Positions 42,825-55,241 of a stretch of 64,000 nucleotides of DNA are shown here, one piece after another. The notes below the pieces were generated by a model. The model was not told the origin of the DNA and did not search any database. It was given only the letters and a program-made list of their open reading frames with translations. Within the stretch, counting starts at the first letter, position 1. Every line of letters starts with the position of its first letter. The position numbers and the translations under genes were made by a program. The DNA is from Karstenula rhodostoma CBS 690.94 (lineage: Eukaryota; Ascomycota; Dothideomycetes; Pleosporales; Didymosphaeriaceae), in assembly GCA_010093485.1 (NCBI GenBank), contig MU001500.1:692198-756197 (forward strand), read 5' to 3'.

Positions 42825-45193
42825 TGAGCAGATAATCTTGTGCGACGAAACAATCATGTTGGAGTATACTTTCGGCTGTGGCACGCAGCCTCGTGGATAT
42901 GTACCTTCATGGTTTTCCCTGCACTTCTGGTGGCGCTCGAGTCATGTCGTGTATATCTATCTATAGCACTTTATTCTTTCCTGAAGCTCACTCTGTGCGA
43001 GCCACATGTGTGCACGTCGACCGAGTCATGCATTGGGAAAGCTCAGTGGAGTTTAGCATTTGTTTGAACTCCCTGGGGAATGCATCCCTCGACTATCACC
43101 GACGAGCTTTACGCTGTATATGGAAATCGCTGATCAATCAATCGACCACCGCCTCGATGCTTACAAGACCACTGCCCGAAAAAGCCTGTTTTCCAAGGGA
43201 AAAGAGTAGCCAGTGAACCAGACACCCCGTCAATGCATCCCTATAAGCACTTCCCAAACTCACACACACACCATCCCGCACACGCCCCCGTTGTTCCTCC
43301 AACTTGCCACCCCTCACCCCCTGACGTCATCCAGTCACCATGTTCCCAACGACCAGCTTGCGGAACTCCGGTGCACGGTTCCCATCCTCCAGCCTTTTCT
43401 CTTTCTCTCCCGCAGTACATACCCTATCACCGAGCCAAGCCCGTTTACACCGTATTCATGCGACACGTTCTGGCCCAACGCCCTACACACTACACTGTGG
43501 ACCCGCTTCCTGCCCGTTGCGTGGGGCGTAAATTGCAGGATGCGGTTCCCTGCACAGGCCTGGAGGCGAGGCGAGGCGAGGCTTTGTGTGGGTCGCCTCG
43601 CGCGCGGCTGGTGCGAGGGCGTTTGGGTGGGTGTGAACGTTATGCGGTGAGAAGCTTGTGGTGGGTGGTTGCGTTGAGGCTAATGTGACCGTGGGTGTTG
43701 TGAGCATGTGTGGGGTGATGGATTTGAGAAGGGAGTGGATGCTTGCGAATACGAGCGTAACTATTTGCTGACAGGCTAGGGTAGTGGTATATATGGATCG
43801 TGCTACAGGTTACATATGCTATAGCGAGCGGTCAATGGATAGGTGCTTGCGTTCAACGGAGTGGCCTATGCTCATAGAGACCGTGTGAGGTTTCAAAACA
43901 GTGTAGCTGCACCATCGTGGACTAGCTGTGCTTTAGCCACTAGATCTGGACTCTGGACTGATCAGTCACTGCTGGCATGCTTGTGGGCAGAGACTAATAG
44001 TATACCCGATGAAAATATTGTAGTATTCTCAAAAACCAATCACATCTTCCTTTCTGGATCTTCAAAGCCTTGTCACGGATATGGCGGACATATTGCTGAA
44101 AAGGAAAGAAAAGCGTTGGGCTCGCGTTGAGTCTTGCAGCCTCTCGAAATCACCACTTCTCCAACGAGTGCTTGATCCGCGCTGACAAGGTAGGAGGATC
44201 ATGCGAGGACGGTGGTGGTCCCGCCGTTATACCGACGGCTAGTTTCCATGCTTCATAACCGCTTCTGGGGGTCGGTGCGCCCATTGTCGAAAAGCTCCAG
44301 ATTGTCGCCGTCGTTGTGTCCGACTTCGATGATGTTATGTCTCTGGTTTGGAAAAGCTTGGCGATTCCTTGAAAGCGGCCTCCAGCGATTCGGGAGAGCG
44401 CGCTGCAGCCAGAGATCGTTTCGTTGATGGGTTGATGGGTTGATGTGGGTATGGTCAGATCGATGTTTTGTCTTCGCCTTGCCCATTTTCTCGACAAGAT
44501 AACATGGTAATCAAACCAATCTTGCCGAATCTTTAAGTTTTGTACGTTGTGGGCATGAAATCGGGAGATTCTTGATCTTCGAGCGTATACCCACCGATAT
44601 TAGCTCTATGTCAAATCTTGGGCGAAAGAAGACAAATAGATCATCGTCGACTCTTCTCTTGCATCCGTGGCCTTGACTATCCTATAGCCGTTGGAAATTC
44701 CTCAAAATCGCGCTCCAGCCTTCCAATAACTTTCTACTAAACGTTCTTCTCCCCCGAACCAGATCAAAATGAAGGTTGCATAATAAGTACATCGTAACCC
44801 GAACGCTGCACTGTAACTCCTGAGGGATTCCAGTGCCACGCCAATGGGATGATTATAACGGGAAAATACGGTGCCGAAGCAGTCTAGCGGGGCAATCGAC
44901 CTCGTGGGCATGACTCATGGCTGTAATACGGAACGGAAGCTTGGAGGCTTGGGACGGCCGGTCGGATGTTGAAAGTCAATGTACGCCGATAGGGTATATA
45001 ACGACCAGGGTCGGGGTTGGACTCAATGCATGTCGAAGTGTACATTCGTACAACAGGCTGGAATGCTGTAGAGAGCAATAAAGGCCAACGAAAGAGAAAC
45101 CAGAAATGAGATGCACGGGCGCTATGCAACTCCAAGAAGCCCATAAGGGAAAAGGTGCCGACGGCAAGAGTACTGCCGAATACGCAGAATGCG
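42825..45193. other. 2.4-kb gene-poor region
   Basis: A CA-rich stretch at about 43258-43280 and a GGCGA repeat near 43565-43580. Overlapping ORFs at 43213-43690 and 44150-44497 lack motifs and clean splice models. No gene is supported. Confidence 0.45.
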
Positions 45194-47065
45194 TCAGAAC
45201 TTGACGTATTTCTCGACGGGCACGCCGTTGCACATCATGTAGTTGACGCCAATTTGGCGGTCGGCCATGTTGACGTTAACGAAGACGTCTTGTACGCGCT
45301 TGCTCTCCTCGACCTGGCTGCTATCTCTGCACTTGCTTGTAAGCGGGAGCCAGTTGTCGGTCCCCGGATCCACAGCGAGGTCCATGCCCTCCTCTAACTT
45401 GATGCAATGAAGCGCAACCATGGCGGCCCCAAACGAGTCCCAGACGCCTTCGCGTCGTCGGCAGTTCATCAAGATTGCCACGGCGCGGCGGCGAAGAATG
45501 GGGTCGCGGCAACGACAAGCTGTGACGAAAAGTGGTACGATCGGCGAAAGTTCGAATGACGGAGAAAACGATGGCGGTTTTCGCTTGGATGTCGACGGTA
45601 GAGCGAACTCGGACGGGCTTCCTGTGGGCTGTCTTGTTGGCGAGGGTGAGGAGAAGAAGGCCGTGGTTGTGGGACCGGTAGGTGAAGGTACGCAAGGTAC
45701 GGCAGGGTTTGGTGCAATCGAGCGGTGCTTCGATGATGGCAGCTGTGGTGTCTGAGTTCGCGATGGAGGTGTCGACGCCTGCGGCGAAAGTGGCGGTACA
45801 CTTGCTGTAAGAGTAGGCAACGTTTCTGCCAGATCCACAATCGTCTTGAACGAGTCTTTGAACATGTCCCAAGCCATCTCCGTCCTCAAACCAGTCCCTG
45901 CAGCCACGATGGTACGCGTCATTATGAAAGACATTTTCAAGAGGGTGTTCCCAGCGTACACTTTCGGGTCGCCCTGCTCGTGTGATGGCAGGTTGTTCTG
46001 ATACAAGTCGAAAGCCCGTTCCCATGGGTCAAATAAGGTGACAACTTGTGAATATAATCGGAGCCAGGTAGGATTATCTGTTGCATTCAGGTTGATGTTG
46101 GCAATGCCAGATACCCACATCATGCACCTCATTAACCCTACAAGGTCGTTTCTTGCGTCTGAGTTTCTTGTGTACATTTCCGGTATCTGTGGACAATCTG
46201 GGGGATTGTCGAAACCATAGTCGTAAGGCGAAGTATTGTCGGAGAAAGTCATGGCCTGTAGATCGAAACGGTACAGTACATTGCCGATGGATTCTTGCGC
46301 AGCAGTTCGAACCTCTGGGGCAACGCCACGCTTGTGCTGATTGAGTATAAGTAGTCCATTACGCAGATGCATGTTTGCGGCTCTGTAGTTGCCCGCTAAA
46401 TTCTCGTAGCAGGTGAATATTATACATGCAATCAAAACTTTCTCAACGTCGACCCTGCCTTGGCTATGCGCCCTGAGTAGCTCGTTGGAATGCTTTACTG
46501 CTTGCATGTACTGCACGAAAGCAAAGTCGTTTGATTCACTGGTGAAAACTGGCGATGTGCTTTCGAAACGTTCGTGCATAGTGCTCAAGGCGAGAATGCC
46601 GTGCTTGATAGCCGGTTCAACATGGCTCAGCTGCATGATCTTTTGACTCCATAGATCCGAATCGAAGAATTCCGTCCATTTCGGAAGCGTATGTGTTTGG
46701 AAGTAGAGGAAAGAGCGATTCTCCATAGCATCCGGTGAAAGACTTCGTGTAGGAGGTTTGGGGAGATTGGGTGACGTAGGCTTCTGAGGAACAACCAGGA
46801 ATGCCGAATTCCGGAACGAGGCAGCAGCTGACGGTGAGCCATGCCGTGCTGTTTGAACGTGTTTGTAGCCCTCGCACTTGCGACCGGTTTTGGTGCAGCG
46901 CAGGCATTCTGGCTTAGTTTCATCGCACTTGACACGACGAGCTCTAGAGACAGGTCACTACTGTATTGTTCGTAAGGGTTGAGGTCCCTACCTGCAAGTC
47001 TCGCACCCAGTCTTGACGCGTAACTTGTGCTGACGTTCGAGCTGACGCAGCTGGTTTTCGTCCAT
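45194..47065 (-). CDS. Zn(II)2Cys6 fungal transcription factor
   Basis: Exons 47065-46992 and 46943-45194 (intron 48 bp), 607 aa. The intron falls inside the zinc cluster, and splicing restores it: Cys21, Cys24, Cys31, Cys38, Cys41 and Cys48 (C-x2-C-x6-C-x6-C-x2-C-x6-C), KTGCETC|RARRVKCDETKPECLRC. The middle has the helical regulatory region common to such factors (LWSQKIMQLSHVEPAIKHGI, LALSTMHERF, LIACIIFTCYENLAGNYRAA, HLRNGLLIL). A Ser/Pro-rich linker lies at about 425-505. Binds DNA as a nuclear regulator; target genes unknown. The nearest genes (DUF3445, DUF1765) do not indicate a pathway. Confidence 0.92.
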
Positions 47066-48267
47066 TGTCGACAGCGCGAGTGCCACAGGCGTTACGGTCG
47101 AGGTAAACGGTGCATCGTGTGGCTCATGGAGTGCTAGATAACTCAGCACGTCCACGTATGGTGACCTCGGCGACTGTCAGCGGAGGTGTGGCCCATGCTT
47201 AATAGTAGCCCCCGCCTCGCATAAATCATAACCCTACCCTCGTTTTGAAATCTTGGCCGAATCATGGCCTCTGCATGAACGGAACAAGAAAGATGAGATA
47301 AGCCAGCTGAATCCTTCGTACAGTCACAGCCAAGTCACCTCTCCATGATACACCGCGTGATTCCCTGGCGGTGAGTTACAAGTCTCTGGACTGACGATGA
47401 TTCATGGCGCATACAGGACCTGGCTGTATCGGAACACATACCTCGCTACTGGACGTGTAGCCTGATTCCTTCGTTAAATTGTTCGATTCGCTTGGTTATA
47501 CTATGTAAGCAGTACCGCATTGTAAGGTGCGTGCGCTGACGCCAGTTATCCCTGTACTCACAACCAGTATTTAGCGAAATACCGAGGAGGGAGAGCGAGG
47601 TCGTTGTCAAGATGGCCTGATGGAAAAAACCGTTTGCCGAACGAGAAGCCCTGTCGATAGAGTCGAGTAAGATCGCATGTACACAATACCTTAGATGGCT
47701 ATTAGTTAGCGCCTTCCCCTCCACATACCAGCTGGGTATGCCGTCGCTATACCTAAATTGCGACATGGATTTCAATGGCAGTCACAGGTGCTAGACGGCA
47801 AGGAGAGAACGTAAACGCGCAATGGAACAACGGCTTTCCAAGCCATTCATTCGATATCGAGTCCCATGGTTTATACATTCGTCTTCACGGTCCTGCGCGG
47901 CGATCGAACAGAACCATCCTGTCCGACTCTCCCAAAGCCTTCGTTTTCAGGGATTATATACGCCCCCGAATGCCCCTCCCGAGTGAAAGAAAGACACATA
48001 CATAGATACTCCAGCACGCGGAACTTAGACAAGAACGCCGTAGGAGCTCAACAATCCGACATGTGCTTGAGCTCCATATGCAAAACAAAGACGGAGAAGG
48101 AAATGTGGAACGAGACATGGTTCCAGTCCTGCTGGGAAAAGCCAGAGGCGATTATGTAGAAGTTGCGTGTACCGTGTCGATGCTTGTACAGATTTCGATG
48201 CAGGAAAAGAGGCGCTAAACATCAACGACAATTGGGCAATGCAGCGGAAATGACAAAAGAGAACGGC
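47066..48267. other. Intergenic, promoter of the Zn2Cys6 factor
   Basis: 1.2 kb upstream of the zinc-cluster gene and downstream of the DUF1765 gene. Short overlapping ORFs only; nothing supportable. Confidence 0.45.
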
Positions 48268-51200
48268 TCATCCGGGGCGTCTGAAAGCCTCTACAGCGAG
48301 AGTGGGTGTTTCGACTTGTTTGTTCGAAGGGACTCCCTCGTTCTTCCGACGATCGAAAAAGTTCTGGCATTCGTGCGAAACAAACGTCCATTCAGCAAGG
48401 GCACGCCCAGCATAGGTGCTAGATGTTGCTGCAGGGCCAGTAGGTCGCGAGCTTGAGACCGGATCGATGTTGATTCCTTTCTCCTGGAGGAGCGCCTGCG
48501 CAGGTAATGGTAGGCGCGGTGAGCTGAGGCGCATATTCTGATACGTACCGAATCTTTTATCTATCCACTCCAAGGAGAAACGGAAGCTGTAGCTGCGATG
48601 GGTGGGTGTCGGGGGCGAATATGTGGCGACAGGCGCTTCTTTGACCTCCGGTACAGGATCAGGCTCGCTATTAGGCGCCACAGGGCCAATCGATTTCGTG
48701 TTGTCCTTCTCCTTCTTAGGTGCGTCGCTGTTCTTTGGCTTCGTCGGTTGTTTCGATGCACCGCCCATGAAACTACGGAGGATGTTCCATCGCCCTTTCG
48801 GAGCGGCTTCGTCCGGGAAATCCTGAGAGTCAACCGAAACGGATGATAGAGGCCGATCAGGTACGGGTTTCGAGGAAGCCGAAGCTCGTCTGGATGATGG
48901 CGACTGCATAACACCGTCGAAAGAGAGGAATGGCTGAGTGTTGGTGACGATAGGATTATCATTACGTATGATGAGGAAGCGTCGACCGGGCGCGGGATTG
49001 CAAGCTTGCGTAGACGGCAGAATAACTCGCTTATTCTCTGCTTGCTCGCGAAGCCACAGGTAGTGAGACCATACTGAGCGCAACCGGTCGCTTAAAGCTT
49101 TCATGATGTTTCTATACCAATGGTTAGCAAGGGACAGGCAATATAGACGGAAATACTCACAACTCCAACGTCCCCTCCTCCCCGTCGAAGCGGGCGACCC
49201 TCCAACACAAGACCCGCATATAATAGGAACGAACCATCGGACACCAGTGGTTGAATCTGCTCTCAAAGAATTGTGGTTCGAGTAGGAATTCAAGGCAAAG
49301 GCTTTCCTTGCGACGTTCGTCCAGAACCAAAACCGACCAAGTGCTGTATAGGAAAGAGAAGAGCTTGATCTCGGTTGCGGTATTGTGACTTGAAGCCATC
49401 GATTTGCACACTGACATCCAAAATGGCCAATCCAGCACTGAGTGGCGTTCATCCAGCATCTGTTCGTAGCGTGCCAAGATTACAAATGCCTCTTCCAGAA
49501 AGTCACAGAGTCTATAGCAGGCGTTATTGTCATACACCGAGACTCTCCGGGCCGTTGCTTTCAGCAAGCAACTGAAACTATCTGCGAAGATCCGTCTGGC
49601 GGATGCGATATGAGAATTTCGTTCGGAGAGAAAATCACGTAGCAACATAATGATACGGTTTTCGGCCATCTGTCGAGTGGCGTTCGCCGGAGGGATAGGC
49701 ACAGTCGAGGCGGAAGCATCTGGATCCGCTAAGACATCATCGAAAGTGATGGAAGATGTGTTGTACGTTGGCTCCTCGGACTGCTGCGGAGCAGTAAAGC
49801 GGTTGACGGTTGCATCCAAGTTCACCAGGATCTGGCTATGAACCATGATCATACCCGGAGCGCAGAGGCGCTGCACGCTTGTCGATGCCTTCGGGAGAAA
49901 TTCGGAGACGAGTGTGTGGTAGTGCTTCACGAAAACGTAGAATAGGTCACTTTCGGCACCTGACCAGCGTTTAACCCAGGCACCATACCAATCTAAATTG
50001 GCAGTACCAAGCGGCATGACAGCCGAACGACGTAGGGACCGGACCGTAGTGATCAGAGACTTGAATTTCAACGAATGGAGCGTCGGTGGGAAGGCGGAAA
50101 CGATGTGCTCTGAGATGTCGTCGAGTCTGTCCAGCCTTGTGATGCCCGACTCCTCCACGACCCGCTTCATCGTGTCATGGGAAGGTGTCCACAGACGCAC
50201 CATGATATCGGCGATTCCGGGGCAGAAGCAAAATGCATATGCGCATGTCTTTCCGCAAAAAGTCACCAAGCTGGCAGCTGCGTTCCGAAGTGCCATCTTA
50301 TCAATCACAAAGGCCATCTGCGCAAGTAGATTTTGCGTGAAGATGTTGCGAACATTGTGGTAGACCGATTCGGTGAGAAAGTCAGAGGAGGAAGATGAAG
50401 CCGACCCCACGGATTTTGTGGTAGTGGTAGACGCAGTTTCAACCCGGTCGGCAAGTGCACAGAATGGGGACGGTGAAAGTCGCCATTCCGATCTCTCCAT
50501 TATCCCAGAAATGCCCTCCAAAATTGCAGGACGATCGGTCCCAGATATGGACTGGTTGTTGCGCCCTGAGAGGAGCTCCAAAAGCGCTGTCCACCATCCA
50601 TTCAAAATGTTGGCGCGTCGATCCAGATCTTCCGGGCGAAGCTTATGGTTTGAGGAATGAACGGCGTATGCTCGGAGAAACGGCAGCAGCCCCGTGCGCA
50701 CGACATTGGCCTTGAAGGCAATGGACTTGTGCTGGAACTTGCGGAGGTCCGCCTCGAGCGTCCGGAACACAGTCCAGAGCTCGTCCTTCTTGCGTGGCTC
50801 CGTCTTGGGACCTTTGAGCTTGTCTGGGGAGATGCTCTGCGGTAGAGGAGGAATGTGGGTCGGACTGGTTGGCGATCGCACATAGGAAGGTAGCTTGTCG
50901 GTGGAAAAAGACTTCGGGAGCGGAGGAACGGGCGGTTCGTTATGATTTGCAGACGGCGGAACGGGATCCGTGGACGAGGGAGTGAAGATGCCGCTGAGTC
51001 GCTTGTTTTTCTTGGTGAGAAAACGGCTCTTGTGTGTCGTGGGGCTATCGCTCGCCTCCTGCGTTGACCTGGACCCAGGAATGCTGGCGTTTACTGTCAA
51101 CCCTTTCCGTTTGTTTGCCTCAACACTCAGCGAATTCTTGCGCGACTGGCCTTCTTTCTTGGGACTGTCGGTCTCCTTGGCGGGCGAGGATGACCTCGAT

Positions 51201-51703
51201 CCGACGAAGCTCTTCCGCCGTAGCCGCGTCAGCCCGCGGACTGGCGATACCGCATTCGAGCTCTCCGATCGCTTCAGGCTTTCGCTGCGGGTGCGGTCGC
51301 TTTTGCGCTCTCGGGAGGGCTCACGGCTCTTGCTGGAGAAAGACAGGAATATCGACGACCGGCGCGAAATGCGGGGTCTCAGCTGCGGCATTTCTGGCAT
51401 TTGCTCTCCGTGCGGCCCCTCCTCATCGGGGCTCGAGCCATCCGACGATGTGTACGACTCATCTGGACTGACGCCAGTCTTCAGTTCTTCTTCTGATATC
51501 GTCCCCTTCAGTTCCAAGAGGTTCGGGTCATCCAGGTCCTTGACGCGCGGAAAGTAGGTGTAGCTGGCGGCTTTGGGCAGCCGCGGCTTTTCGTGGGGGC
51601 GTTCGGACGGAGGGGGCAGGACTTCTGAAACAGCCCGGTTGCGGCCTCGAAGCGCGTTAGAAAGCAGGTCGTGGCCGCGCTGGACTGAAGCAACAGCGTG
51701 CAT
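48268..51703 (-). CDS. DUF1765 family protein
   Basis: Exons 51703-49161 and 49111-48268 (intron 49 bp), 1128 aa. The first roughly 310 residues are Ser/Arg/Pro-rich with many RRxS sites (RISRRSSIFLSFSSKS, RLRRKSFVGSRSSSPAK) and Pro motifs (PPVPPLPKSF, HIPPLPQSIS). From about residue 310 an ordered helical region follows: ELWTVFRTLEADLRKFQHKS, FLRAYAVHSSNHKL, WWTALLELL, YHNVRNIFTQNLLAQMAFVI, LDWPFWMSVCKSMASSHNTA, EIKLFSFLYSTW and FNHWCPMVRSYYMRVLCWRV. This pattern is the fungus-specific family I know as DUF1765 (UPF0592), of unknown function. The C-terminal exon is again disordered, ending in a conserved-looking AGRALAEWTFVSHECQNFFDR. No clear membrane helices. Confidence 0.85.
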
Positions 51704-53286
51704 GTTGGTGAATGGGGAAGATGTCTCGGACTCGCTTCCCCACGAGCTTGCTCGTGGTGTTGGTGTGGTACTCTTTTAAGGGCTCATGTTTCGCAGCGAA
51801 CGGCTCAACACAGGCGGGCTCAGAACAGTGAGTTCGTTCGCCGTCTCTGTGCGGTGTGAAAGGCCGGGGCGGAGATGTCAGCGGGGCGGCGAGGCACACG
51901 GAAGCTCCAGAGCGGAAATGGGCGGGTGTGGCAGACGGAGAGGAAGGAGAGGCGCTGGGGCAACGAGTGTGGTGGGCAGTTAGGTAGCGACCGACAGGAG
52001 CTGTGGATAGAGACACCGACTGCGAGCACTGAAAGCTGCGGAGCCTTCGCGATGGACCGTTGAATGCTGATTTCGGTAAATCGGGCCATGTAAAGGCACC
52101 GCCGCGAGCTAGCAGGGATATCGAACAGGTTTGATCTCGGATGGCTTCGCCTCGCGGCGATCAAGATTCAGGTTGCGCTCCTGCCGCAAATCTGCATGCC
52201 GGGCATTTCTGCCATCCGTATCCAGATACCTTCATGCGCAGCCTTCCGGCCTGCTGCCGCCACCGCCACCGCCTGCGTGCTGCCTTCGCACCGGGGCGCG
52301 GCGTGTGACATCAACATGGCACGCTTCACGTGAAGAGAACGTGGCTCGTGCGATATGCAGAACCTCTTTCGCCTCTAGCGGACTCCAATCTTGACGGTGG
52401 AGTTCGTCCGGTGCCGGCCTCTTCGCCCAGTTAATTTCGAACGTGTTTGATGAGACCCGGCCATAATGGTTCAAGTATAAGTAAGCACCATGACGCACTC
52501 GCAGAGCTGCTCCGGTGCATACACGGTGTGCAACGCGTCGTCCTCTGCTGTCTGCTGTCTGCGGTCTACTGTTCATTGTCGTGGCCATTGGCTCTTTAGC
52601 TCGGCTTGGGATGGCTACACCAACATGGGGGCAGTCATCACAGCCTCCTCGTACCTCCCGCTGCTGCAGGCGCTGGGGCTCGGCGTGGGTCTTGCCGGTG
52701 CTTGTAGCTTGTAGCGCAATTTCATGAGGTGATTCTGCAACCGATCTACCCGTGAGTCGTGACCAGTTCGTAGTCGTCAATCCAGCCCGGCGGACATCCG
52801 GTCGCGTAGTTTGACCAGTGGTCAATGTTCGAATATCTAGTCAGGAGCGGCATGGCCACTCAGGGGGACATTGTGTAACTCGCCCCAGCATAACCATCGC
52901 GATTGCTGCCACCAGTGCGTCGTCTTGCATGTACATTTGCACAGTCAATTGTCGGCTGCATGCATAGCCTCCGAAGTCGTTTCTATTCTTACCCGCAGTG
53001 GCAAACAATGAAACGATCCTATCTACGTGTGGACTGGACATCGCGTACAAGTACGTGTGAGCCCACTACCGGATGCGCATGATCCTTTAAAAGTCATATC
53101 CGATGTGCATAGGTTCAAGTGGAACATTAGAATCTTGAATCAGTCAGAATCACGTGACAGTGAGTGGCCCCGGTTGGTGCGATTAGGACGTGGAATGGTT
53201 CGTCAACACTTTCTGGATGCAGCTATGTTGCCCGATAATGAGACACCCGATTATTTTGTACACGTTGTATCCTACTCCCCAGGCCT
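51704..53286. other. Intergenic, 1.6 kb
   Basis: Upstream region of the DUF1765 gene and 3' flank of ATP14. ORFs of 60-197 codons overlap in several frames without motifs. No gene supported. Confidence 0.45.
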
Positions 53287-53777
53287 CTAATGAGCAGCAG
53301 CAGGCGCCTCCTCTGCCTCCTCCTCGAACCAGTCCTCCTCGACCGGTGCCGCGCCCGATTCCGATGAAGCTGCGCCCTCGAGCTCCACCTGCTGCGTCTC
53401 GTACGCCTTCAAGTCGTTTGCGAGGTCGCTCTCTTCGGGAGATGGCGGGGCCTTGGGGAGGGCGAACTTCTGGACGTGGCCTTCGGCGTCGGATGCCTTG
53501 ACCTGAGGGACCTTGTAGTTCTTGAGCTCGCGGAGGTACAAGTCCTGAACAAGATCGGCTGAGGAACGCCAATGTCATTAGTAAAGCCCTTTCGCATGCT
53601 ACTGTGGATGATGTACCTTGTCGGACGGCCGTCGGGGCGATGAAGGTGCGGCGAGCGATCAAGGCAGGTTGCTGGCGGGCGACGCGGGCGAGCGTCTGGC
53701 GCTGCATTGGGTCAGTAGAGGTCCTCAATTCGAACACTGGTCGCACGCACCGAAGCCCTGATGGATTGCGCAAGCAT
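53287..53777 (-). CDS. ATP14: Mitochondrial F1Fo ATP synthase subunit h (Atp14)
   Basis: Three exons: 53777-53751, 53701-53617 and 53558-53287 (introns 49 and 58 bp), 127 aa. The presequence is MLAQSIRASRQTLARVARQQ; FIAPTAVRQADLVQDLYLRE spans the second junction and starts the mature part, followed by LKNYKVPQ and an acidic C-terminus (EEDWFEEEAEEAPAAAH). This is the pattern of fungal Atp14/subunit h, a peripheral-stalk component of complex V on the matrix side of the inner membrane. The first exon codes for only nine residues. Divergent from SUA7 with 357 bp between. Confidence 0.9.
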
Positions 53778-54134
53778 GATGGCGGATTGAGGGTGCAAGC
53801 TGAGCTGTAGAGTTGTGATCCGTCGGCTGTAGCGTTTTCTCAGGGAAAGAGCGGCCGTCCAGGGACGCACGGGCCTCGCTGTCTTGGCTAGCCGACCGAC
53901 CGCGCCTGCCTGCTCATAGTCCCGCTCCTTCTGCTTCCCTCTCTCTCTCTCTGTCTCTCCTGCCACAACGAACCATCGCAGCCCTGAGCGAACACGCGCT
54001 CACACCCGTCCCTTTCGCCGAACGCTACAGCAGCCGCTCGCTCGCTCGCTCGTACAGGAAGATCGTGCCGTAAACCGGGGACTCTGTGCTCCTTCAGATA
54101 GACAATACAAAAACCGACTCTGCTTCAAACAATC
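53778..54134. promoter_or_regulatory. Bidirectional promoter ATP14/SUA7
   Basis: 357 bp between divergent ATGs. Contains a CT tract (CTCTCTCTCTCTGTCTCT at about 53940-53957) and GCTCGCTCGCTCG at about 54037-54050, typical of TATA-less fungal housekeeping promoters. Confidence 0.6.
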
Positions 54135-55241
54135 ATGTCGCTCGGCGTCCCCTCGTTCGCGCCCGACGGCCGCCAGCTGTCGCCTGGCGAGGTTTGGGAA
54201 GAGACAACGTCCGCCCCGAAGCAGCAGGAGTGGCGCGAAGATCTTAACGTGCTCCTCATCTGCCCCGACTGTCGCGAGGTTCCGCCGAACCTCGTCGAGA
54301 ACTTCTCCCGCGGTGATACAGTGTGCGGGGACTGTGGCCGGGTCCTTTCAGAGAGGAACCTGGATTTCCGCTCTGAGTGGCGTACTTTCTCCAACGATGA
54401 CCAGGGCAACGATGACCCCTCGCGTATTGGAGACGCAGCCAACCCCCTGCTTCACGGCTCTCAGCTACACACCGAGATCGCATTCGGCGACGCAAGCAAC
54501 CGCCATCGTGAACTCTCCCGCGCCCAGAACAAGTCCAACCAAGACAAGACCAACAAGTCTCTGTCGGCCGCTTATGCCTCCATCAGCCATCTCTGCGAGC
54601 AACACTCTATGAATAAGGTGATTGCCGAGTCTGCAAAGCTGCTCTACAAGATGACAGACGATGGGAAGCTGTTCAAAGGCAAATCACAAGACGCCGTCAT
54701 CGCAGGTTGCATCTTCATTGCGTGTCGTCAGCATGGCTACGGACGCTCGTTCCGTGAAATCTACAAGCTCACCCGCGTCTCCAAGAAGGAGATTGGCCGA
54801 ACATTCAAGATCCTTGAGGCCTACATCAACAAGAAGAAGAAGGAACAAGACGGCCCCAAGGCAGCTGGAAGTGGTGCTGTGATCAACGCTGGCAACTTCA
54901 ACCTTACCAAAGCCACCACGGCCTCCGAGCTTATTGGCCGAGCCTGCTCACGGTTGCAGATCGGGAAACTGGAGATGATTGCAAAAGACTGCGCTAACAA
55001 AGTCAACACTCTTGGTGTGGCTGCTGGTCGATCTCCTCTGTCAATCACGGGCGCTGTCCTTTTCCTCGTTTCGCACCTCATGGGCAGCCCGAAGAGCCCA
55101 AAGGAGATTGGCGCGGTCGTGGACGTTTCCGACGGCACTATCCGCACCGCCTACAAGCTCATGTACGCGCGCCTTGACGAAATCGTGGAGCCTGCCTGGA
55201 TTGAGAAGGGCGGCGACAAGTCTCGGGTTCCGGTCGCTTAG
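54135..55241 (+). CDS. SUA7: General transcription factor TFIIB
   Basis: Intronless, 368 aa. TFIIB bridges TBP and RNA polymerase II and sets the start site. The zinc ribbon uses Cys43, Cys46, Cys64 and Cys67 (LICPDCRE...DTVCGDCG), followed by the B-reader/linker segment GRVLSERNLDFRSEWRTF. Cyclin repeat 1 covers about 125-205 (SHLCEQHSMNKVIAESAKLL, AVIAGCIFIACRQHGYGRSF) and repeat 2 about 230-335 (RACSRLQIGKLEMIAKDCAN, SPLSITGAVLFLVSHLMGSP). The overall order and the N-terminal ribbon distinguish it from Brf1 and Rrn7. Yeast Sua7 is 345 aa. Confidence 0.96.
   Translation: MSLGVPSFAPDGRQLSPGEVWEETTSAPKQQEWREDLNVLLICPDCREVPPNLVENFSRGDTVCGDCGRVLSERNLDFRSEWRTFSNDDQGNDDPSRIGDAANPLLHGSQLHTEIAFGDASNRHRELSRAQNKSNQDKTNKSLSAAYASISHLCEQHSMNKVIAESAKLLYKMTDDGKLFKGKSQDAVIAGCIFIACRQHGYGRSFREIYKLTRVSKKEIGRTFKILEAYINKKKKEQDGPKAAGSGAVINAGNFNLTKATTASELIGRACSRLQIGKLEMIAKDCANKVNTLGVAAGRSPLSITGAVLFLVSHLMGSPKSPKEIGAVVDVSDGTIRTAYKLMYARLDEIVEPAWIEKGGDKSRVPVA

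Noticed and set aside
43213..43690. Three overlapping plus-strand ORFs of 63-151 codons, including MFPTTSLRNSG with a nearby acceptor-like site
   Set aside because: A possible small mitochondrial-type gene was tried, but no splice model gave a recognisable or stable frame.
44150..44497. Minus-strand ORFs (115 and 77 codons; the shorter starts MGKAKTKHRS)
   Set aside because: The longer has no ATG, and no intron joins it to the ATG of the other frame; no known domain.
52232..52825. 197-codon minus-strand ORF
   Set aside because: Low-complexity Arg/Thr/Gly sequence with glycine run; no start context or homologue recognised.
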